A DNA stretch of 38,474 nucleotides from Ignavibacteria bacterium (GCA_003235555.1 QJVY01000120.1:1-38474); one strand, 5' to 3'. Counted from the first letter of the stretch, positions 8,826 through 20,140 are shown. Notes: a model not told the origin generated them from the letters alone. Program-made: numbers and translations.

Positions 8826-10310
8826 ATGATATCGAGAGACGACATATCATCCCTGCAACATCGTCCACCATCGGGGGGACCGGCCGACGGCGTCGGATCA
8901 TCTGTCACCATGCCGGCGGACGTCCTGACCCCGGTCTCGGCATATCTTTCTCTGAGACGTCATACCCCGGCTTCTTTTCTCTTTGAAAGTGTCGAAGGGA
9001 ACGAGCAGATCGCACGTTTTTCCCTTATCGGGATCGATCCCGAACTGACGGTGGAATCCGAACGCGGAGTCGTCTCCCTGATCGACGGTGGCCGGAGTGT
9101 CCCCGCGGCCGGGGACATTTTCTCGACGGTTCGCGACGTCCTCTCCCGTACCCGCCCGTACGACGGTCCCGCCCCGACCCCTTTTTCGGGCGGTCTGGTC
9201 GGATACGTCGGATATGACGAGGTCCGCGCGATCGAACGGATCCCCTGCACTGTCCACGATCCGACGGGCGCACCCGACAGCATGCTTGGGATGTTCAGGA
9301 CGACGGTGGTCTTCGATCACCGCGACCACACGGTCACGATCGTCACCAATCCCCCGACCCCCGGAATTTCCGGAACTGTACCAGACGCGGGAAGGAGCGG
9401 CCTCGGCCCGGCGGACGTCAGGGAAATCCTGCGACGTCCGGTAACCGCCGGGTCGCCCTTTATTCCCGATCCCGGTGCGGGGAAAGTGCCCTCTGTCCCG
9501 GAAGGTTTCTCCGGCGCGGTCGCCGCCGCCCTCGAACATGTTCGCGCGGGAGACATCTTCCAGGTGGTCCTCTCCGCTCGTAATGCGATTCCCTTCGAAG
9601 GCGACCCCTTTTCGGTCTACCGGAGCCTCCGGATGATCAACCCCTCCCCCTACCATTATTATCTCGATTTCGGCAAGGTCCGGTTGATCGGCTCTTCCCC
9701 TGAAATGCTCGTCCGGAAAAAAGGGTCCCGGGTCGAGCACGTCCCGATCGCCGGCACCCGGCCGAGGGGACGGACACCCGGTGAAGACGCCGCGGCCGCG
9801 GCCGGCCTGGCGGCCGATGAAAAGGAGCGTGGCGAACATACGATGCTGGTAGACCTCGGGAGGAATGACCTTTCAAAAATCTGCAAGGCCGGGTCGGTGC
9901 ACACCGAGAGGTTCATGGACATCGAACGGTTCTCCCACGTGATGCACCTGGTTTCCCGCGTGTCGGGAACATGCCGTCCGGGAACCGACGGAGTTGACGC
10001 CCTCCGCGCCGTATTCCCCGCCGGCACGGTCTCCGGCGCGCCGAAAATCCGCGCGATGGAAATCATTGACAGTCTCGAGGAGGTCCGGCGCGGGTTCTAC
10101 GCCGGGGCTGTGGGGTATTTCGACAGGTCGGGGAACGTGGACTTCTGCATCGCCATCCGGACAATCCTGGCATTCGCGGGAAAACTCCACCTGCAGGCCG
10201 GGGCGGGGATCGTCTCCGGGTCGGTGCCGGAATCGGAACGGGAGGAGGTCGCCGGCAAGATGCGCGTCCTCTACGATGCCGTCCATGCAGCGGGAGAGAT
10301 CGACCGGTGA
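8826..10310 (+). CDS. trpE: anthranilate synthase component I (alternative start ATG 8910)
   Basis: ADVLTPVSAYLSLR, SSPEMLVRKKG, IAGTRPRGRTPGED, FPAGTVSGAPKIRAMEIID. Confidence 0.95.
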   Translation: MISRDDISSLQHRPPSGGPADGVGSSVTMPADVLTPVSAYLSLRRHTPASFLFESVEGNEQIARFSLIGIDPELTVESERGVVSLIDGGRSVPAAGDIFSTVRDVLSRTRPYDGPAPTPFSGGLVGYVGYDEVRAIERIPCTVHDPTGAPDSMLGMFRTTVVFDHRDHTVTIVTNPPTPGISGTVPDAGRSGLGPADVREILRRPVTAGSPFIPDPGAGKVPSVPEGFSGAVAAALEHVRAGDIFQVVLSARNAIPFEGDPFSVYRSLRMINPSPYHYYLDFGKVRLIGSSPEMLVRKKGSRVEHVPIAGTRPRGRTPGEDAAAAAGLAADEKERGEHTMLVDLGRNDLSKICKAGSVHTERFMDIERFSHVMHLVSRVSGTCRPGTDGVDALRAVFPAGTVSGAPKIRAMEIIDSLEEVRRGFYAGAVGYFDRSGNVDFCIAIRTILAFAGKLHLQAGAGIVSGSVPESEREEVAGKMRVLYDAVHAAGEIDR

Positions 10311-10873
10311 TTCTCCTGATCGACAACTACGACTCCTTCACGTACAATCTCGTCCACCTCGTGGAGGGTTGCGGGGTCTCCGTGCGGGTCATCAGAAATG
10401 ACTCCGCAGGCGTGAGCGAGATCGCAGAAATGCGGCCGGACGGGATCGTCCTCTCCCCCGGTCCCGGGGAACCTGACTCCGCCGGGGTCACGCTCGACGT
10501 TGTCCGGGAACTCGGATCCCGTATTCCCATACTCGGTGTATGTCTCGGCCACCAGGCCATCGGCGTGGCGTACGGGGCCGCTGTGGCGAGGCATCGGGAA
10601 TGCGTACATGGTAAATCGAGCATTGTGCAACATGACGGAACGGATCTTTTCAAGGGAATTGATAACCCCTTCCCGGCGGGAAGGTACCACTCTCTTGAAA
10701 TCGTCAGGGGGACCCTTCCCCCCGCCGTCCGTATCACCGCCGAAACCGACGACGGGACGGTCATGGCCATCCGTCACTCGGTGCACCCGGTACGCGGTGT
10801 CCAGTTTCATCCCGAATCCATTCTCACACCATCGGGCGGACGGCTCATGGCCAACTGGATAGGCACTTTATGA
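10307..10873 (+). CDS. trpG: anthranilate synthase component II (glutamine amidotransferase)
   Basis: DNYDSFTYNLVHL, LSPGPGEPD, GVCLGHQAIG, VQFHPESILT; GTG start. Confidence 0.96.
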   Translation: MILLIDNYDSFTYNLVHLVEGCGVSVRVIRNDSAGVSEIAEMRPDGIVLSPGPGEPDSAGVTLDVVRELGSRIPILGVCLGHQAIGVAYGAAVARHRECVHGKSSIVQHDGTDLFKGIDNPFPAGRYHSLEIVRGTLPPAVRITAETDDGTVMAIRHSVHPVRGVQFHPESILTPSGGRLMANWIGTL

Positions 10874-11895
10874 GTTCCCCGTTTACCTCAATACTGGGAG
10901 AAATCCTCTCCGGGGGAAAACTGGAAAGAAGCGGGGCAGCTGCGGCGATGGGCCTGATCATGGAGGGCGCCGCCACCGACGCACAGATCGCGGCCTTCCT
11001 GGCTGCGTTGCGGCTCAGGGGTGAGACCTCCGTCGAACTTCTCGGGTTTCTGGACGCAATGCGTGAACGCTCCGTCGCCCTTCAGATCACCGACCCCGAC
11101 GCGGTCGACCTCTGCGGGACCGGCGGAGACGGTGTGGGGACCATCAACGTCTCCACATTTTCGGCGTTTGTCGTCGCGGGGACCGGGGTCACGGTTGCGA
11201 AACATGGCAACCGATCGGTTTCCGGTAATTCGGGGAGCGCCGACGTCCTGAGGGAACTCGGGGTAAACATCGAACTCCCCGCCGGGAGGATGCAGGCCTG
11301 TATCAATGAAACCGGTATAGGCTTTCTGTTCGCTCCGGCATACCACCCCGCGATGAAATTTGCCGCAAGGGCGAGGAAAGACCTGGGCCTCAGAACCTGT
11401 TTTAACCTGCTCGGACCACTCTGTAACCCGGCCGGTGTACGGCGCCAGGTGGTCGGGACCTTCGACGCCAGGTCCGCGGCGCTCATCACCGAGACTTTAC
11501 TGGACCTGAAACCCCTGGCGGCCGTCGTCGTCCATTCCGAAGACGGTCTGGACGAAGTCTCTCCCGGCAGCCCGACGAACGCCGCCGAAATTCGCGGCGA
11601 CAAGGGAGTCCGGACGGTATCCCTCTCTCCGGAGTCATTCGGCCTGAGGAACACCCATTCACTCGATTCCGTGCGCGGCGGCAGCCCGGCGGAGAACGCG
11701 TCCATCGGCCTCTCGGTGCTCGGGGGGGAAAAGGGCCCCTACCGTGACTTCATCCTGCTGAATTCCGCGCTGGGTCTTCAGGTCTCCACCGAGGGCCTCG
11801 GGTGCGTGGAAGCCTACGCCCTCTGCGCGGAATCGGTGGACTCCGGACGGGCATTGCACAAACTCCGGTCCCTTGTGGAGTACACGAACGCATGA
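10870..11895 (+). CDS. trpD: anthranilate phosphoribosyltransferase
   Basis: DLCGTGGDGVGTINVST, VAKHGNRSVSGNSGSADVLRELG, FNLLGPLCNP. Confidence 0.97.
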   Translation: MSSPFTSILGEILSGGKLERSGAAAAMGLIMEGAATDAQIAAFLAALRLRGETSVELLGFLDAMRERSVALQITDPDAVDLCGTGGDGVGTINVSTFSAFVVAGTGVTVAKHGNRSVSGNSGSADVLRELGVNIELPAGRMQACINETGIGFLFAPAYHPAMKFAARARKDLGLRTCFNLLGPLCNPAGVRRQVVGTFDARSAALITETLLDLKPLAAVVVHSEDGLDEVSPGSPTNAAEIRGDKGVRTVSLSPESFGLRNTHSLDSVRGGSPAENASIGLSVLGGEKGPYRDFILLNSALGLQVSTEGLGCVEAYALCAESVDSGRALHKLRSLVEYTNA

Positions 11896-12692
11896 GTATC
11901 CTTGACGATATCGTCGGTGCGAAGAAGGATGAGGTGGCCGGGTTGCGGCGGAAGTACAGCAGGTCTTCATTCGGGGATTATGGCATGTTCCACGCTCCCA
12001 CCAGGAAATTCAGGGAGACGCTGGAGAAAGTCCGGCAACAGTCGCCGCCCGCGATCATCGCGGAAATCAAGCGGTCATCTCCTTCCGCGGGAACGCTCAG
12101 GACCATCACGGATCCGGGTGAATTCGCCCGCGCTTACGAGTCGAACGGCGCCGCCGCCCTCTCCGTCCTGACGGACTCACGGTTTTTCGGGGGAAGCGGG
12201 GCCGATCTCGCGGCGGTCAGGGGAAGAGTCGGCCTCCCTTTGCTCAGGAAGGATTTCGTCATCGATGAGTTCCAGGTCCTGGAATCCCGGTCTGTCGGCG
12301 CGGACGCGGTCCTGCTCATCGCCTCGATCCTGGAGAGGGGCGCCCTGGACGACCTGCAGGCACAGGCACTCGACCTGGGGATGGACGTCCTTGTGGAAGT
12401 GCACCATGAATCGGAACTGGAAAAGGTCGACCTTCGAAGGGCATCCCTCATCGGGATCAACAACAGGAATCTCTCGACAATGACCGTCGATACGGGAACG
12501 ACAGCGAGGATCTCGAAACTCCTTCCGACGGGGATACCTTTCGTCAGTGAAAGCGGTCTCCACAGCGCCGCGGACGTGCGGACCGCGCTTGCGACGGGCG
12601 CCGTCTCGGTCCTGATGGGGGAATATTTCATGAGAAACGCCGATCCCGCATCTGCATTAAAGGGTATCCTCATTGAGCTCCGTCAGGATTAA
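11892..12692 (+). CDS. trpC: indole-3-glycerol phosphate synthase
   Basis: AIIAEIKRSSPSAG, LPLLRKDFVIDEFQV, IGINNRNLSTMTVD; start at ATG 11892 overlapping trpD stop. Confidence 0.96.
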   Translation: MSILDDIVGAKKDEVAGLRRKYSRSSFGDYGMFHAPTRKFRETLEKVRQQSPPAIIAEIKRSSPSAGTLRTITDPGEFARAYESNGAAALSVLTDSRFFGGSGADLAAVRGRVGLPLLRKDFVIDEFQVLESRSVGADAVLLIASILERGALDDLQAQALDLGMDVLVEVHHESELEKVDLRRASLIGINNRNLSTMTVDTGTTARISKLLPTGIPFVSESGLHSAADVRTALATGAVSVLMGEYFMRNADPASALKGILIELRQD

Positions 12693-13311
12693 AATCTGCG
12701 GGATCACCACGGCTGACGACGCCCTTCTCTGCCACCGTGCGGGGGCTTCGTATCTGGGGTTTATTTTTTACATAAAAAGTCCCAGGGCGATCCCCCCGGA
12801 ATCGGCCGGGGAGATCATCAGGTCACTCCCGGAGGATGTCACGCCGGTCGGCGTCTTCGTAAACCCGACACGGGCGGAGGTCGAACGTTCCGCCCTTCAA
12901 TCGGGAATCAGGGTCGTCCAGCTTTCCGGTGACGAGACGCCGGAATTTTGCGCTGAGGTCCCCCTTCCGGTCATCAAGGTCGTGCGGAAGGGAACCCCCC
13001 TGAAGGATCAACCAGGCCCGGGGGATTTCGACGTTTTCGCCACTATGGTGGATGGCAGTTCGGCGGGCAGATACGGCGGCACGGGCGTTCTCGCGGACCC
13101 CGATTTCGCGGCCGCCACGGCGGCGTCATCCAGGTGCTTCCTGGCGGGGGGACTGACCGGGGATAACGTTCTCGGTGTCCTGTCACGGGTCTCACCCTTC
13201 GCCGTGGACGTCAGCTCGGGTGTCGAAATCAGACCCGGCGTCAAAGACCCCGTCCGGGTCAGGCATTTCTGCAGGAAAGTCAGTCAACATAACAAAGAGA
13301 GGATGGATTAA
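12673..13311 (+). CDS. trpF: phosphoribosylanthranilate isomerase
   Basis: VRIKICGITTADDA, YLGFIFYIKSPRAI, FLAGGLTGDNV, VDVSSGVE; TTG start. Confidence 0.93.
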   Translation: MSSVRIKICGITTADDALLCHRAGASYLGFIFYIKSPRAIPPESAGEIIRSLPEDVTPVGVFVNPTRAEVERSALQSGIRVVQLSGDETPEFCAEVPLPVIKVVRKGTPLKDQPGPGDFDVFATMVDGSSAGRYGGTGVLADPDFAAATAASSRCFLAGGLTGDNVLGVLSRVSPFAVDVSSGVEIRPGVKDPVRVRHFCRKVSQHNKERMD

Positions 13312-13315
13312 ACAG

Positions 13316-14362
13316 ATGCTGATCATCATGAAGATCGACGCCACCAGGGCCGAGGTGGACCGCGTCTCCGGGAAGGTGCGTTCCCTCGGCTACGTTCCCC
13401 ACGAAATACCGGGCGAACGCCGGGTCGCCATCGGAATCACCGGAAATCGCTCCAAGCTCGACCCGGGTGTCTTCCTCAATCTGGCAGGTGTGGCCGAGGC
13501 GATCGCGGTTTCGAAACCGTACAAACTCGTCAGCCGGGAAATGAAAAAGGAGAACACCGTCGTGCGTGTCGGGGACGAGGAGATCGGCGGCCACGAAATA
13601 GCCTTCATCGCCGGGCCCTGCTCTGTGGAGAGCCGCGGTCAGATCATCGAAATGGCGTGGATGCTCAAGGAACTCGGTGTGAAATTTCTCCGGGGAGGCG
13701 CCTACAAACCGAGGACGTCCCCGTATTCCTTCCAGGGAATGAAACTCGAGGGGTTGGAGTACCTCGCCGAGGCGGGAAACCTCACGGGTCTGAAGATCGT
13801 GACGGAGGTGAAGGATACGGCGACCCTCCCGGCCGTCGCCGCGGTATCGGACATCCTGCAGGTGGGGGCGAGGAACATGCAGAATTATTCGCTCCTCGAG
13901 GCCCTTGGAACGACAGCGCGCCCGGTGCTCCTCAAGCGGGGGATCTCCGCCACGATCGAGGAATTTCTCATGGCGGCCGAATATATACTCTCCGGCGGAA
14001 ATTACGATGTCATTCTCTGTGAGCGGGGCATCCGGACGTTCGAACCGTCGACACGCTTCACACTCGACCTCAACGCGGTACCGATCGTGAAAAAACAGTC
14101 CCACCTGCCGCTGATCGTCGATCCCAGTCACGGTGTCGGGGTATGGGACGCCGTTCCCAGCATGGCGTTGGCCGCGGTGGCGGCCGGCGCCGACGGATTG
14201 ATCATCGAAACCCACGCGCATCCGGGATCGGCGCTCTCCGACGGGTACCAGTCCCTCAAACCCTCCACGCTGAAACCCCTGATGGAACGTCTCCGGCGAA
14301 TTTCAGAGGTGATGGATCGTGGATTCTGCGCGCCGGTTTCCCCCGGGGCCGAGGTCATATGA
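13316..14362 (+). CDS. aroF: 3-deoxy-7-phosphoheptulonate synthase (type I beta, with N-terminal ferredoxin-like regulatory domain)
   Basis: [17 protein letters not shown]...; [40 protein letters not shown] 13316. Confidence 0.94.
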   Translation: MLIIMKIDATRAEVDRVSGKVRSLGYVPHEIPGERRVAIGITGNRSKLDPGVFLNLAGVAEAIAVSKPYKLVSREMKKENTVVRVGDEEIGGHEIAFIAGPCSVESRGQIIEMAWMLKELGVKFLRGGAYKPRTSPYSFQGMKLEGLEYLAEAGNLTGLKIVTEVKDTATLPAVAAVSDILQVGARNMQNYSLLEALGTTARPVLLKRGISATIEEFLMAAEYILSGGNYDVILCERGIRTFEPSTRFTLDLNAVPIVKKQSHLPLIVDPSHGVGVWDAVPSMALAAVAAGADGLIIETHAHPGSALSDGYQSLKPSTLKPLMERLRRISEVMDRGFCAPVSPGAEVI

Positions 14363-15555
14363 GTACGCCCCCGACGATACTCCCCGACAGGTCGGGCCAT
14401 TACGGCATCTTCGGCGGCCGTTTTGTCCCCGAAACGCTGATGACGCCCCTGACCGAGCTCGAGAGGATGTACAGGGAGGTTTCCGCGGAAAGGACGTTTC
14501 GCGAGGAATTCGGGATCCTGCTCGCCGATTTCGCAGGCAGGCCCACTCCCCTCTTCCGGGCGGATCGGCTGACAGCACGCTTCAAACGCGGGACCATCTA
14601 CCTCAAACGCGAAGACCTCTGTCACACGGGGGCGCATAAAATCAACAACACGATTGGACAGGGGCTCCTGGCGAAACATTCGGGGAAGAAGAGGGTGGTC
14701 GCCGAAACCGGGGCCGGTCAGCATGGTGTGGCCACTGCCACCGTTGCCGCCCTGATGGACCTCGATTGCGTGGTCTACATGGGATCGGAGGATATGCGCC
14801 GGCAGGAGTCGAATGTCCACAGGATGCGCCTCCTTGGTGCCGATGTCCGGGAGGTCTCCGCGGGTTCCGGTACGCTCAAAGACGCCACAAGCGAGGCGAT
14901 CCGTGACTGGGTGACGAACGTCGACGGGACGTTTTATATCCTCGGTTCCGCGGTCGGCCCCCACCCCTACCCGATGATCGTCCGGGATTTTCAATCAGTG
15001 ATCGGCAGGGAGGTCCGCCGGCAGGTGCATGCGCTCGCCGGCAGGCGCCCCGACATGCTCGTGGCGTGCGTCGGGGGGGGCAGCAATGCGATCGGGCTCT
15101 TCCATGACTTTCTCGGCGAGGAAACCCGCCTCGTGGCGGTCGAAGCCGCCGGGCTCGGAATCGGGTCATCGAAACACGCCGCATCGCTTTCCGCCGGGAA
15201 ACCGGGGGTCCTCCATGGATCGATGAGCTACCTCCTGCAGGATGATCGGGGGCAGGTGCTCCCGGCACACAGCATCTCGGCCGGTCTCGATTATCCCGGT
15301 GTGGGACCGGAACTGAGTTACCTGAAGGAAACAGGCAGGATCTCGGTCGCAACGGCGACGGATGACGAAGCGCTCGACGCCGCCCGCCGCCTGACCCGCC
15401 TCGAGGGGATACTCCCGGCGCTGGAATCGGCCCATGCCGTCGCCGGACTCGAAAAACTGATGCCCGGGACCCGGCCCGGGGAGATCGTCGTCCTGGGTCT
15501 TTCCGGCAGGGGGGACAAGGACATCGGGACGATCCGCCAGGAGCCCCTCCGGTGA
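14359..15555 (+). CDS. trpB: tryptophan synthase beta chain
   Basis: [54 protein letters not shown] 14359 overlapping the upstream stop. Confidence 0.97.
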   Translation: MSTPPTILPDRSGHYGIFGGRFVPETLMTPLTELERMYREVSAERTFREEFGILLADFAGRPTPLFRADRLTARFKRGTIYLKREDLCHTGAHKINNTIGQGLLAKHSGKKRVVAETGAGQHGVATATVAALMDLDCVVYMGSEDMRRQESNVHRMRLLGADVREVSAGSGTLKDATSEAIRDWVTNVDGTFYILGSAVGPHPYPMIVRDFQSVIGREVRRQVHALAGRRPDMLVACVGGGSNAIGLFHDFLGEETRLVAVEAAGLGIGSSKHAASLSAGKPGVLHGSMSYLLQDDRGQVLPAHSISAGLDYPGVGPELSYLKETGRISVATATDDEALDAARRLTRLEGILPALESAHAVAGLEKLMPGTRPGEIVVLGLSGRGDKDIGTIRQEPLR

Positions 15556-16349
15556 AGGGGCTCGACGCGACATTCCGGTCGATCCGCACCGCCGGGAAGA
15601 AGGCTCTCTCCGTCTACCTCACGGCCGGGTACCCCACCCGATCGATGACCGTGCAACTCGCGGTCGGCCTGGCTTCCGCCGGGGCAGACCTCATCGAAAT
15701 CGGGATCCCCTTTTCCGACCCGATCGCCGACGGACCGGTCATCCAGGAGTGTTCAACCCTGGCGCTGTCGGCGGGGACCACCCCGGAGGACGTGCTGTCC
15801 ATGGTGAAGGAAATTAGGAATTCCACCCCCATCCCGATTATATTGATGGGATACGTCAATCCTATACTCGCCTACGGAATGGGGACCTTTATACAGGACG
15901 CGAAACTCTCCGGGGCCGACGGCACCATCATTCCCGATCTTTCCCTGGAGGAGAGCGGCGCATACCTGCGGAACACCGCCGAATCCGGCATGGCCCCGGT
16001 CTTCATGGTGACACCGACGACTCCGGAATCACGCCTCGGTGAAATCGACCGGATCAGCCGGGGGTTCGTCTACGCTGTGACCGTGAACGGGGTTACCGGC
16101 GAACGGACCGGAACCGGTGACGTTGCGGGGGAATCCATCGCACGGATGAAACAACACGTGACGCGAAACCCCCTGCTTGCCGGCTTCGGTATTTCGGATC
16201 CGGAGACCGCCTCCGGTATCTCCAGGCTCTGCGACGGTGTCATCATCGGGAGCGCCGTGATGAATCGGCTTCGCCACGAGGATCCGGAGACCGGGTACCG
16301 GTCGGCACTGGGTTTCATTTCCTCGGTCAGGACGGCCCTGGACGGATGA
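15552..16349 (+). CDS. trpA: tryptophan synthase alpha chain
   Basis: [30 protein letters not shown] start overlapping trpB stop. Confidence 0.96.
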   Translation: MKGLDATFRSIRTAGKKALSVYLTAGYPTRSMTVQLAVGLASAGADLIEIGIPFSDPIADGPVIQECSTLALSAGTTPEDVLSMVKEIRNSTPIPIILMGYVNPILAYGMGTFIQDAKLSGADGTIIPDLSLEESGAYLRNTAESGMAPVFMVTPTTPESRLGEIDRISRGFVYAVTVNGVTGERTGTGDVAGESIARMKQHVTRNPLLAGFGISDPETASGISRLCDGVIIGSAVMNRLRHEDPETGYRSALGFISSVRTALDG

Positions 16350-16353
16350 ATCG

Positions 16354-17436
16354 ATGACAACCATCAGGATACAGATACCCTCCCCTCCCCCGCAATCGCA
16401 CGCGGTTCGGATCGTCTCCGGTTCCGGGGAAATCGCGCGCGGGATCTCCGCCCGGTATCCGGGGGAGCCATTGTTCCTGGTAAGTGACAGGAATGTCTTT
16501 ACGTTGTACGGCCGGGAGCTTTCGGCCCTGCTGCGAGCCCGGGGAGCCGACCTCCGGTCGATCGTCCTGCCCGCCGGGGAACGGAGCAAGTCTCCCCGGA
16601 CGAAGGCACACCTCGACGGCCGCCTCCTCGCCGCAGGGATCAGGCGTGATTCGGTGGTCATCGCCGTCGGCGGCGGCGTGATTGGAGATCTCGCAGGTTT
16701 CTCCGCAGCCACCGTTCTCCGCGGTGTGAGGCTCGTCCAAATCCCCACGACGCTCCTCGCTCAGGTGGACAGCAGCGTCGGCGGGAAGGTGGGCATCAAC
16801 CATCCCCTCGGAAAAAATCTCGTCGGGGCGTTTTACCAGCCCGACGCGGTCTATCTCTCACCCTCCATGCTCCGGACCCTGTCGGACCGGGATTTCCGGT
16901 CCGGCATCGGCGAAGTGATCAAGTACGGGATGATACTCGACGCGCGGCTCTTCAGACGGCTCGAAACCGCCCACCGCTCCGTGGTCTCGAGGCGTCCCGG
17001 GACGATGGCGGACATCGTCGAACGGTGTATCCGCCTCAAGGCCTCCGTGGTCGCTGCCGACGAACGCGAGGCCGACTACAGGCGCATCCTGAATTTCGGC
17101 CATACGGTAGGCCACGCCGTGGAACAACTGACCCGCTACAGACTCCCCCACGGATATGCCGTGGCAATCGGGATGGCAGTCGAGGGAGAGATGGCGTGCG
17201 CGACCGGCCTGTTGCGCCCCCCGGACCTCGAACGACTCAGGCGTCTGCTCGTCCTTTACGGTCTCCCCGCGTCTCTTCCCGCGGACATCTCCCCCCGCCG
17301 GATCCTCACCCTCGTGTCGCGCGACAAGAAAAACACCGGCGGATCCGTACGGTTTACACTGGTACGGGGGATCGGGAAGGGGAAACCGGGGGTGATCGTA
17401 CCGGAAAAAATTCTCCTGGGAATTCTCCGCAGATGA
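16354..17436 (+). CDS. aroB: 3-dehydroquinate synthase
   Basis: GGGVIGDLAGFSAA, IPTTLLAQVDSSVGGKVGINHPLGKN, FGHTVGHAVE. Confidence 0.96.
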   Translation: MTTIRIQIPSPPPQSHAVRIVSGSGEIARGISARYPGEPLFLVSDRNVFTLYGRELSALLRARGADLRSIVLPAGERSKSPRTKAHLDGRLLAAGIRRDSVVIAVGGGVIGDLAGFSAATVLRGVRLVQIPTTLLAQVDSSVGGKVGINHPLGKNLVGAFYQPDAVYLSPSMLRTLSDRDFRSGIGEVIKYGMILDARLFRRLETAHRSVVSRRPGTMADIVERCIRLKASVVAADEREADYRRILNFGHTVGHAVEQLTRYRLPHGYAVAIGMAVEGEMACATGLLRPPDLERLRRLLVLYGLPASLPADISPRRILTLVSRDKKNTGGSVRFTLVRGIGKGKPGVIVPEKILLGILRR

Positions 17437-18884
17437 TCATCGTCCCGTCCCTCACCCCCTCAACGGTCTCCGGAGGCAGGCGGCTCCTGCGTCAACTCTC
17501 GGGCAGGGTGGCCCTTGTGGAACTTCGCCTCGACGGATCACCAATCCGGAGGGTCCGGGACGTCCGCCGTCTCCTCGGCGGAAAGCGTCCCCCGGTGATG
17601 GTGACGTACAGGAGCCGCGCGGAGGGTGGAAAGTTCCATGGATCGCCGACTTCCGCGCTTTCCCGTCTGGAAGAGGCCCTGGCCGCCGGAGCGGAATTCA
17701 TCGACGTGGAGGAAAGGCTGGGGGGGAAGCGCATCGCCCGACTCATTGCGATCGGCGGAGGGAGCCGGATCGTCCTCTCACGTCATGATCCCCTCCGGAC
17801 GCCACGGAATGCCCCGGCGGTTTTCAGACGAATGATGAAACACCGGCCGGCGATCGTAAAATACGCGTGCAGGGCGAACTCGTTCGGGGACACCCTCCAG
17901 GCCGCCAGGCTGCTCAAACAGGCCGCCCGGGCCGGGCAACCCGCCGCCGTCCTCTCCATGGGCGAATACGGAACCTACACGCGCGTCCTGCAGGGTTTCC
18001 TGGGTGGCGCGCTCTCTTTCGCTCCTTTGGACCCGGAACGGCCCACGGCCCCGGGCCAGGTCGGTTTCGGGGAGATGGGAGAACTCTATCGGGCAAACGC
18101 CATCAACGCCCGGACCAAAATTTTCGGTCTTGTCGGCGATCCAGTGGCGTTCAGTCCCGGCGCGCTCTTCCACAACGGGGTTTTCTCCCGCCTGAACCAC
18201 AACGCGGTATACCTGAAATTCCTCGTGGATGACCTGGGCGCCTTCATGTCCTCGGTCGGCCGGATTTGCACCGGCCTCAGCGTCACCATGCCCTTTAAAT
18301 CGGCCGTCATACCCTTCCTCGACCGGTTGCATTCCTCGGCCACCATCTGCGGATCGGTCAACACCATCATCCGCCGCGGGGGAAGGACACTTGGGATCAA
18401 TACCGATTTCCTGGCTTTCACCTCCCTGCTGAAAAAGGCCATTTCTCCCCGTGGAAAAAAACTCCTCGTCATCGGATCGGGGGGAACGGCCAGGAGCGCC
18501 GCCGCCGCCGGAGCCCGGGCGGGATCCCGCCTTACCGTGACAGGACGGACCCCGTCGAAGGGAAGAAGGCTGGCAGCAGAGTTCGGCGGTTCCTGGGTCC
18601 CTCTTCCCGGGATCGCGGACGTGGGGGCGGACATCATCGTCAACGCGACCCCGGTCGGGATGGAAACGCCTTCGGGTCGGGCAACCTCCGGCAGGATCGT
18701 CCCCCTCTCTGTCCTGAGAAGATCGACCGTCGTCTGCGACTTCGCCAATCCCCCCCACGGAGCGACCCTCCTGGTCCGGGAAGCGCGTGCCGTGCGATGT
18801 ACGGTGATCTCCGGGGCGGGGATCTTCAGGGCGCAGGCGTCACTTCAGTCCCGCCGGTTTCTCGCGTCTGAGCGTCCGGCATGA
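17433..18884 (+). CDS. aroDE: bifunctional type I 3-dehydroquinate dehydratase / shikimate dehydrogenase
   Basis: DHQase SRHDPLRTP (His) and IVKYA (Lys); SDH KIFGLVGDP, SVTMPFK, GSVNTI...GINTD; start at ATG 17433 overlapping aroB stop. Confidence 0.9.
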   Translation: MIIVPSLTPSTVSGGRRLLRQLSGRVALVELRLDGSPIRRVRDVRRLLGGKRPPVMVTYRSRAEGGKFHGSPTSALSRLEEALAAGAEFIDVEERLGGKRIARLIAIGGGSRIVLSRHDPLRTPRNAPAVFRRMMKHRPAIVKYACRANSFGDTLQAARLLKQAARAGQPAAVLSMGEYGTYTRVLQGFLGGALSFAPLDPERPTAPGQVGFGEMGELYRANAINARTKIFGLVGDPVAFSPGALFHNGVFSRLNHNAVYLKFLVDDLGAFMSSVGRICTGLSVTMPFKSAVIPFLDRLHSSATICGSVNTIIRRGGRTLGINTDFLAFTSLLKKAISPRGKKLLVIGSGGTARSAAAAGARAGSRLTVTGRTPSKGRRLAAEFGGSWVPLPGIADVGADIIVNATPVGMETPSGRATSGRIVPLSVLRRSTVVCDFANPPHGATLLVREARAVRCTVISGAGIFRAQASLQSRRFLASERPA

Positions 18885-20134
18885 GCACACGCACGGTCTC
18901 CCCGGCCCGGAAACGCAGGGTGGTCGTCTCCGTCCCCCCATCGAAAAGCTATACACACCGCGCTCTCATCGCGGCCGCCCTTGCCGACGGGAGGAGCACT
19001 ATCCGCAATCCCTCGCCTTCCATCGACACGAAACTCCTCGTCGACGCGCTCAGGCAGTTCGGTGTGGAAATCACCACCGCTGGGGGGGACCTCATCGTCC
19101 GGGGATGCGGCGGCCGGTTCGCGCGGACCGACCGGAGAGTGTACCTGGGGAACGCCGGGACGGCGGTCCGGTTCATGGCCTCACTTGCGGCCATCGCGCC
19201 GGGGACCACGACGTTGACGGGCGACGCGGACATGGACAACCGGCCGATGCTTGACCTTCTCACCGCCCTGGAACAGGCGGGGGTCACTGCGGCCTCGGAG
19301 GGGGGACATACGCCGCTCACGATCACGGGCGGAACCCTGCGCGGGGGAAGGATCACCCTCGACGGGGGAAAGAGCAGCCAGTTCCTCTCCTCCCTTCTTC
19401 TCGCCGCGCCGTACGCCGACACAGAAATGAATATCGTCGTCAACGGTCGGGTGAGTTCGGCGCCCTACATCGGCATGACCGTCAGCGTCATGGAGGCCTT
19501 CGGCGCAGTCGTGGTCTCTGACGGCGGGACATACGCGGTGCGGACATCCCGGTACTCTCCCTCCACGTATACGGTCGAAACCGACCTATCCGGTGCGACT
19601 TTTTTTGGGTCGGCGGCGGCCATCACCGGCGCGACGGTCACGATACCCGGGGTGTCCGGCCGCAGTCTTCAGGGAGACCGCGTGTTCTTCCGATATATGG
19701 AGCGGATGGGGTGCCGCGTCCTCCTCCACGATGACGGCATCGAAATTTCCGGACCGCCGGAGCTCCGTGGAATCGAGGCCGATCTGAACGGGGCGCCGGA
19801 CAGCGTCCCTCCCCTCGCCGTCACGGCGGCCTTTGCGCGCGGGGAAAGCGCCCTGACGAACATTGCGCACCTGAAATACAAGGAGACCGACCGGCTGGCG
19901 GCACTGATGAACGAACTCCCGAAACTGGGGGCCGTCGCCGAACGAAGAGGTGACGGGCTGTTCATCAGGCCGGGAACGCCCGGCGCCGCCCTCATCGAAA
20001 CCTACAACGACCACCGGATCGCCATGAGTTTCGCCGTGGCGGGGCTCAAAACCGGAGGGATGCGCATCAGCAATCCGGGTTGCGTCGGTAAATCGTACCC
20101 GGATTTCTGGAATCAAATCGAAAAGTTCTATTGA
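18881..20134 (+). CDS. aroA: 3-phosphoshikimate 1-carboxyvinyltransferase (EPSP synthase)
   Basis: PPSKSYTHRALIAAALADG, LGNAGTAVRFM, KYKETDRL, NDHRIAMSFAVAGL. Confidence 0.95.
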   Translation: MSTRTVSPARKRRVVVSVPPSKSYTHRALIAAALADGRSTIRNPSPSIDTKLLVDALRQFGVEITTAGGDLIVRGCGGRFARTDRRVYLGNAGTAVRFMASLAAIAPGTTTLTGDADMDNRPMLDLLTALEQAGVTAASEGGHTPLTITGGTLRGGRITLDGGKSSQFLSSLLLAAPYADTEMNIVVNGRVSSAPYIGMTVSVMEAFGAVVVSDGGTYAVRTSRYSPSTYTVETDLSGATFFGSAAAITGATVTIPGVSGRSLQGDRVFFRYMERMGCRVLLHDDGIEISGPPELRGIEADLNGAPDSVPPLAVTAAFARGESALTNIAHLKYKETDRLAALMNELPKLGAVAERRGDGLFIRPGTPGAALIETYNDHRIAMSFAVAGLKTGGMRISNPGCVGKSYPDFWNQIEKFY

Positions 20135-20140
20135 GCGGAG

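Noticed and set aside
17025-17432. N-terminal extension of the 619-aa AroDE ORF
   Set aside because: Overlaps the aroB coding frame; Arg/Pro-rich; a good ATG at 17433 overlaps the aroB stop
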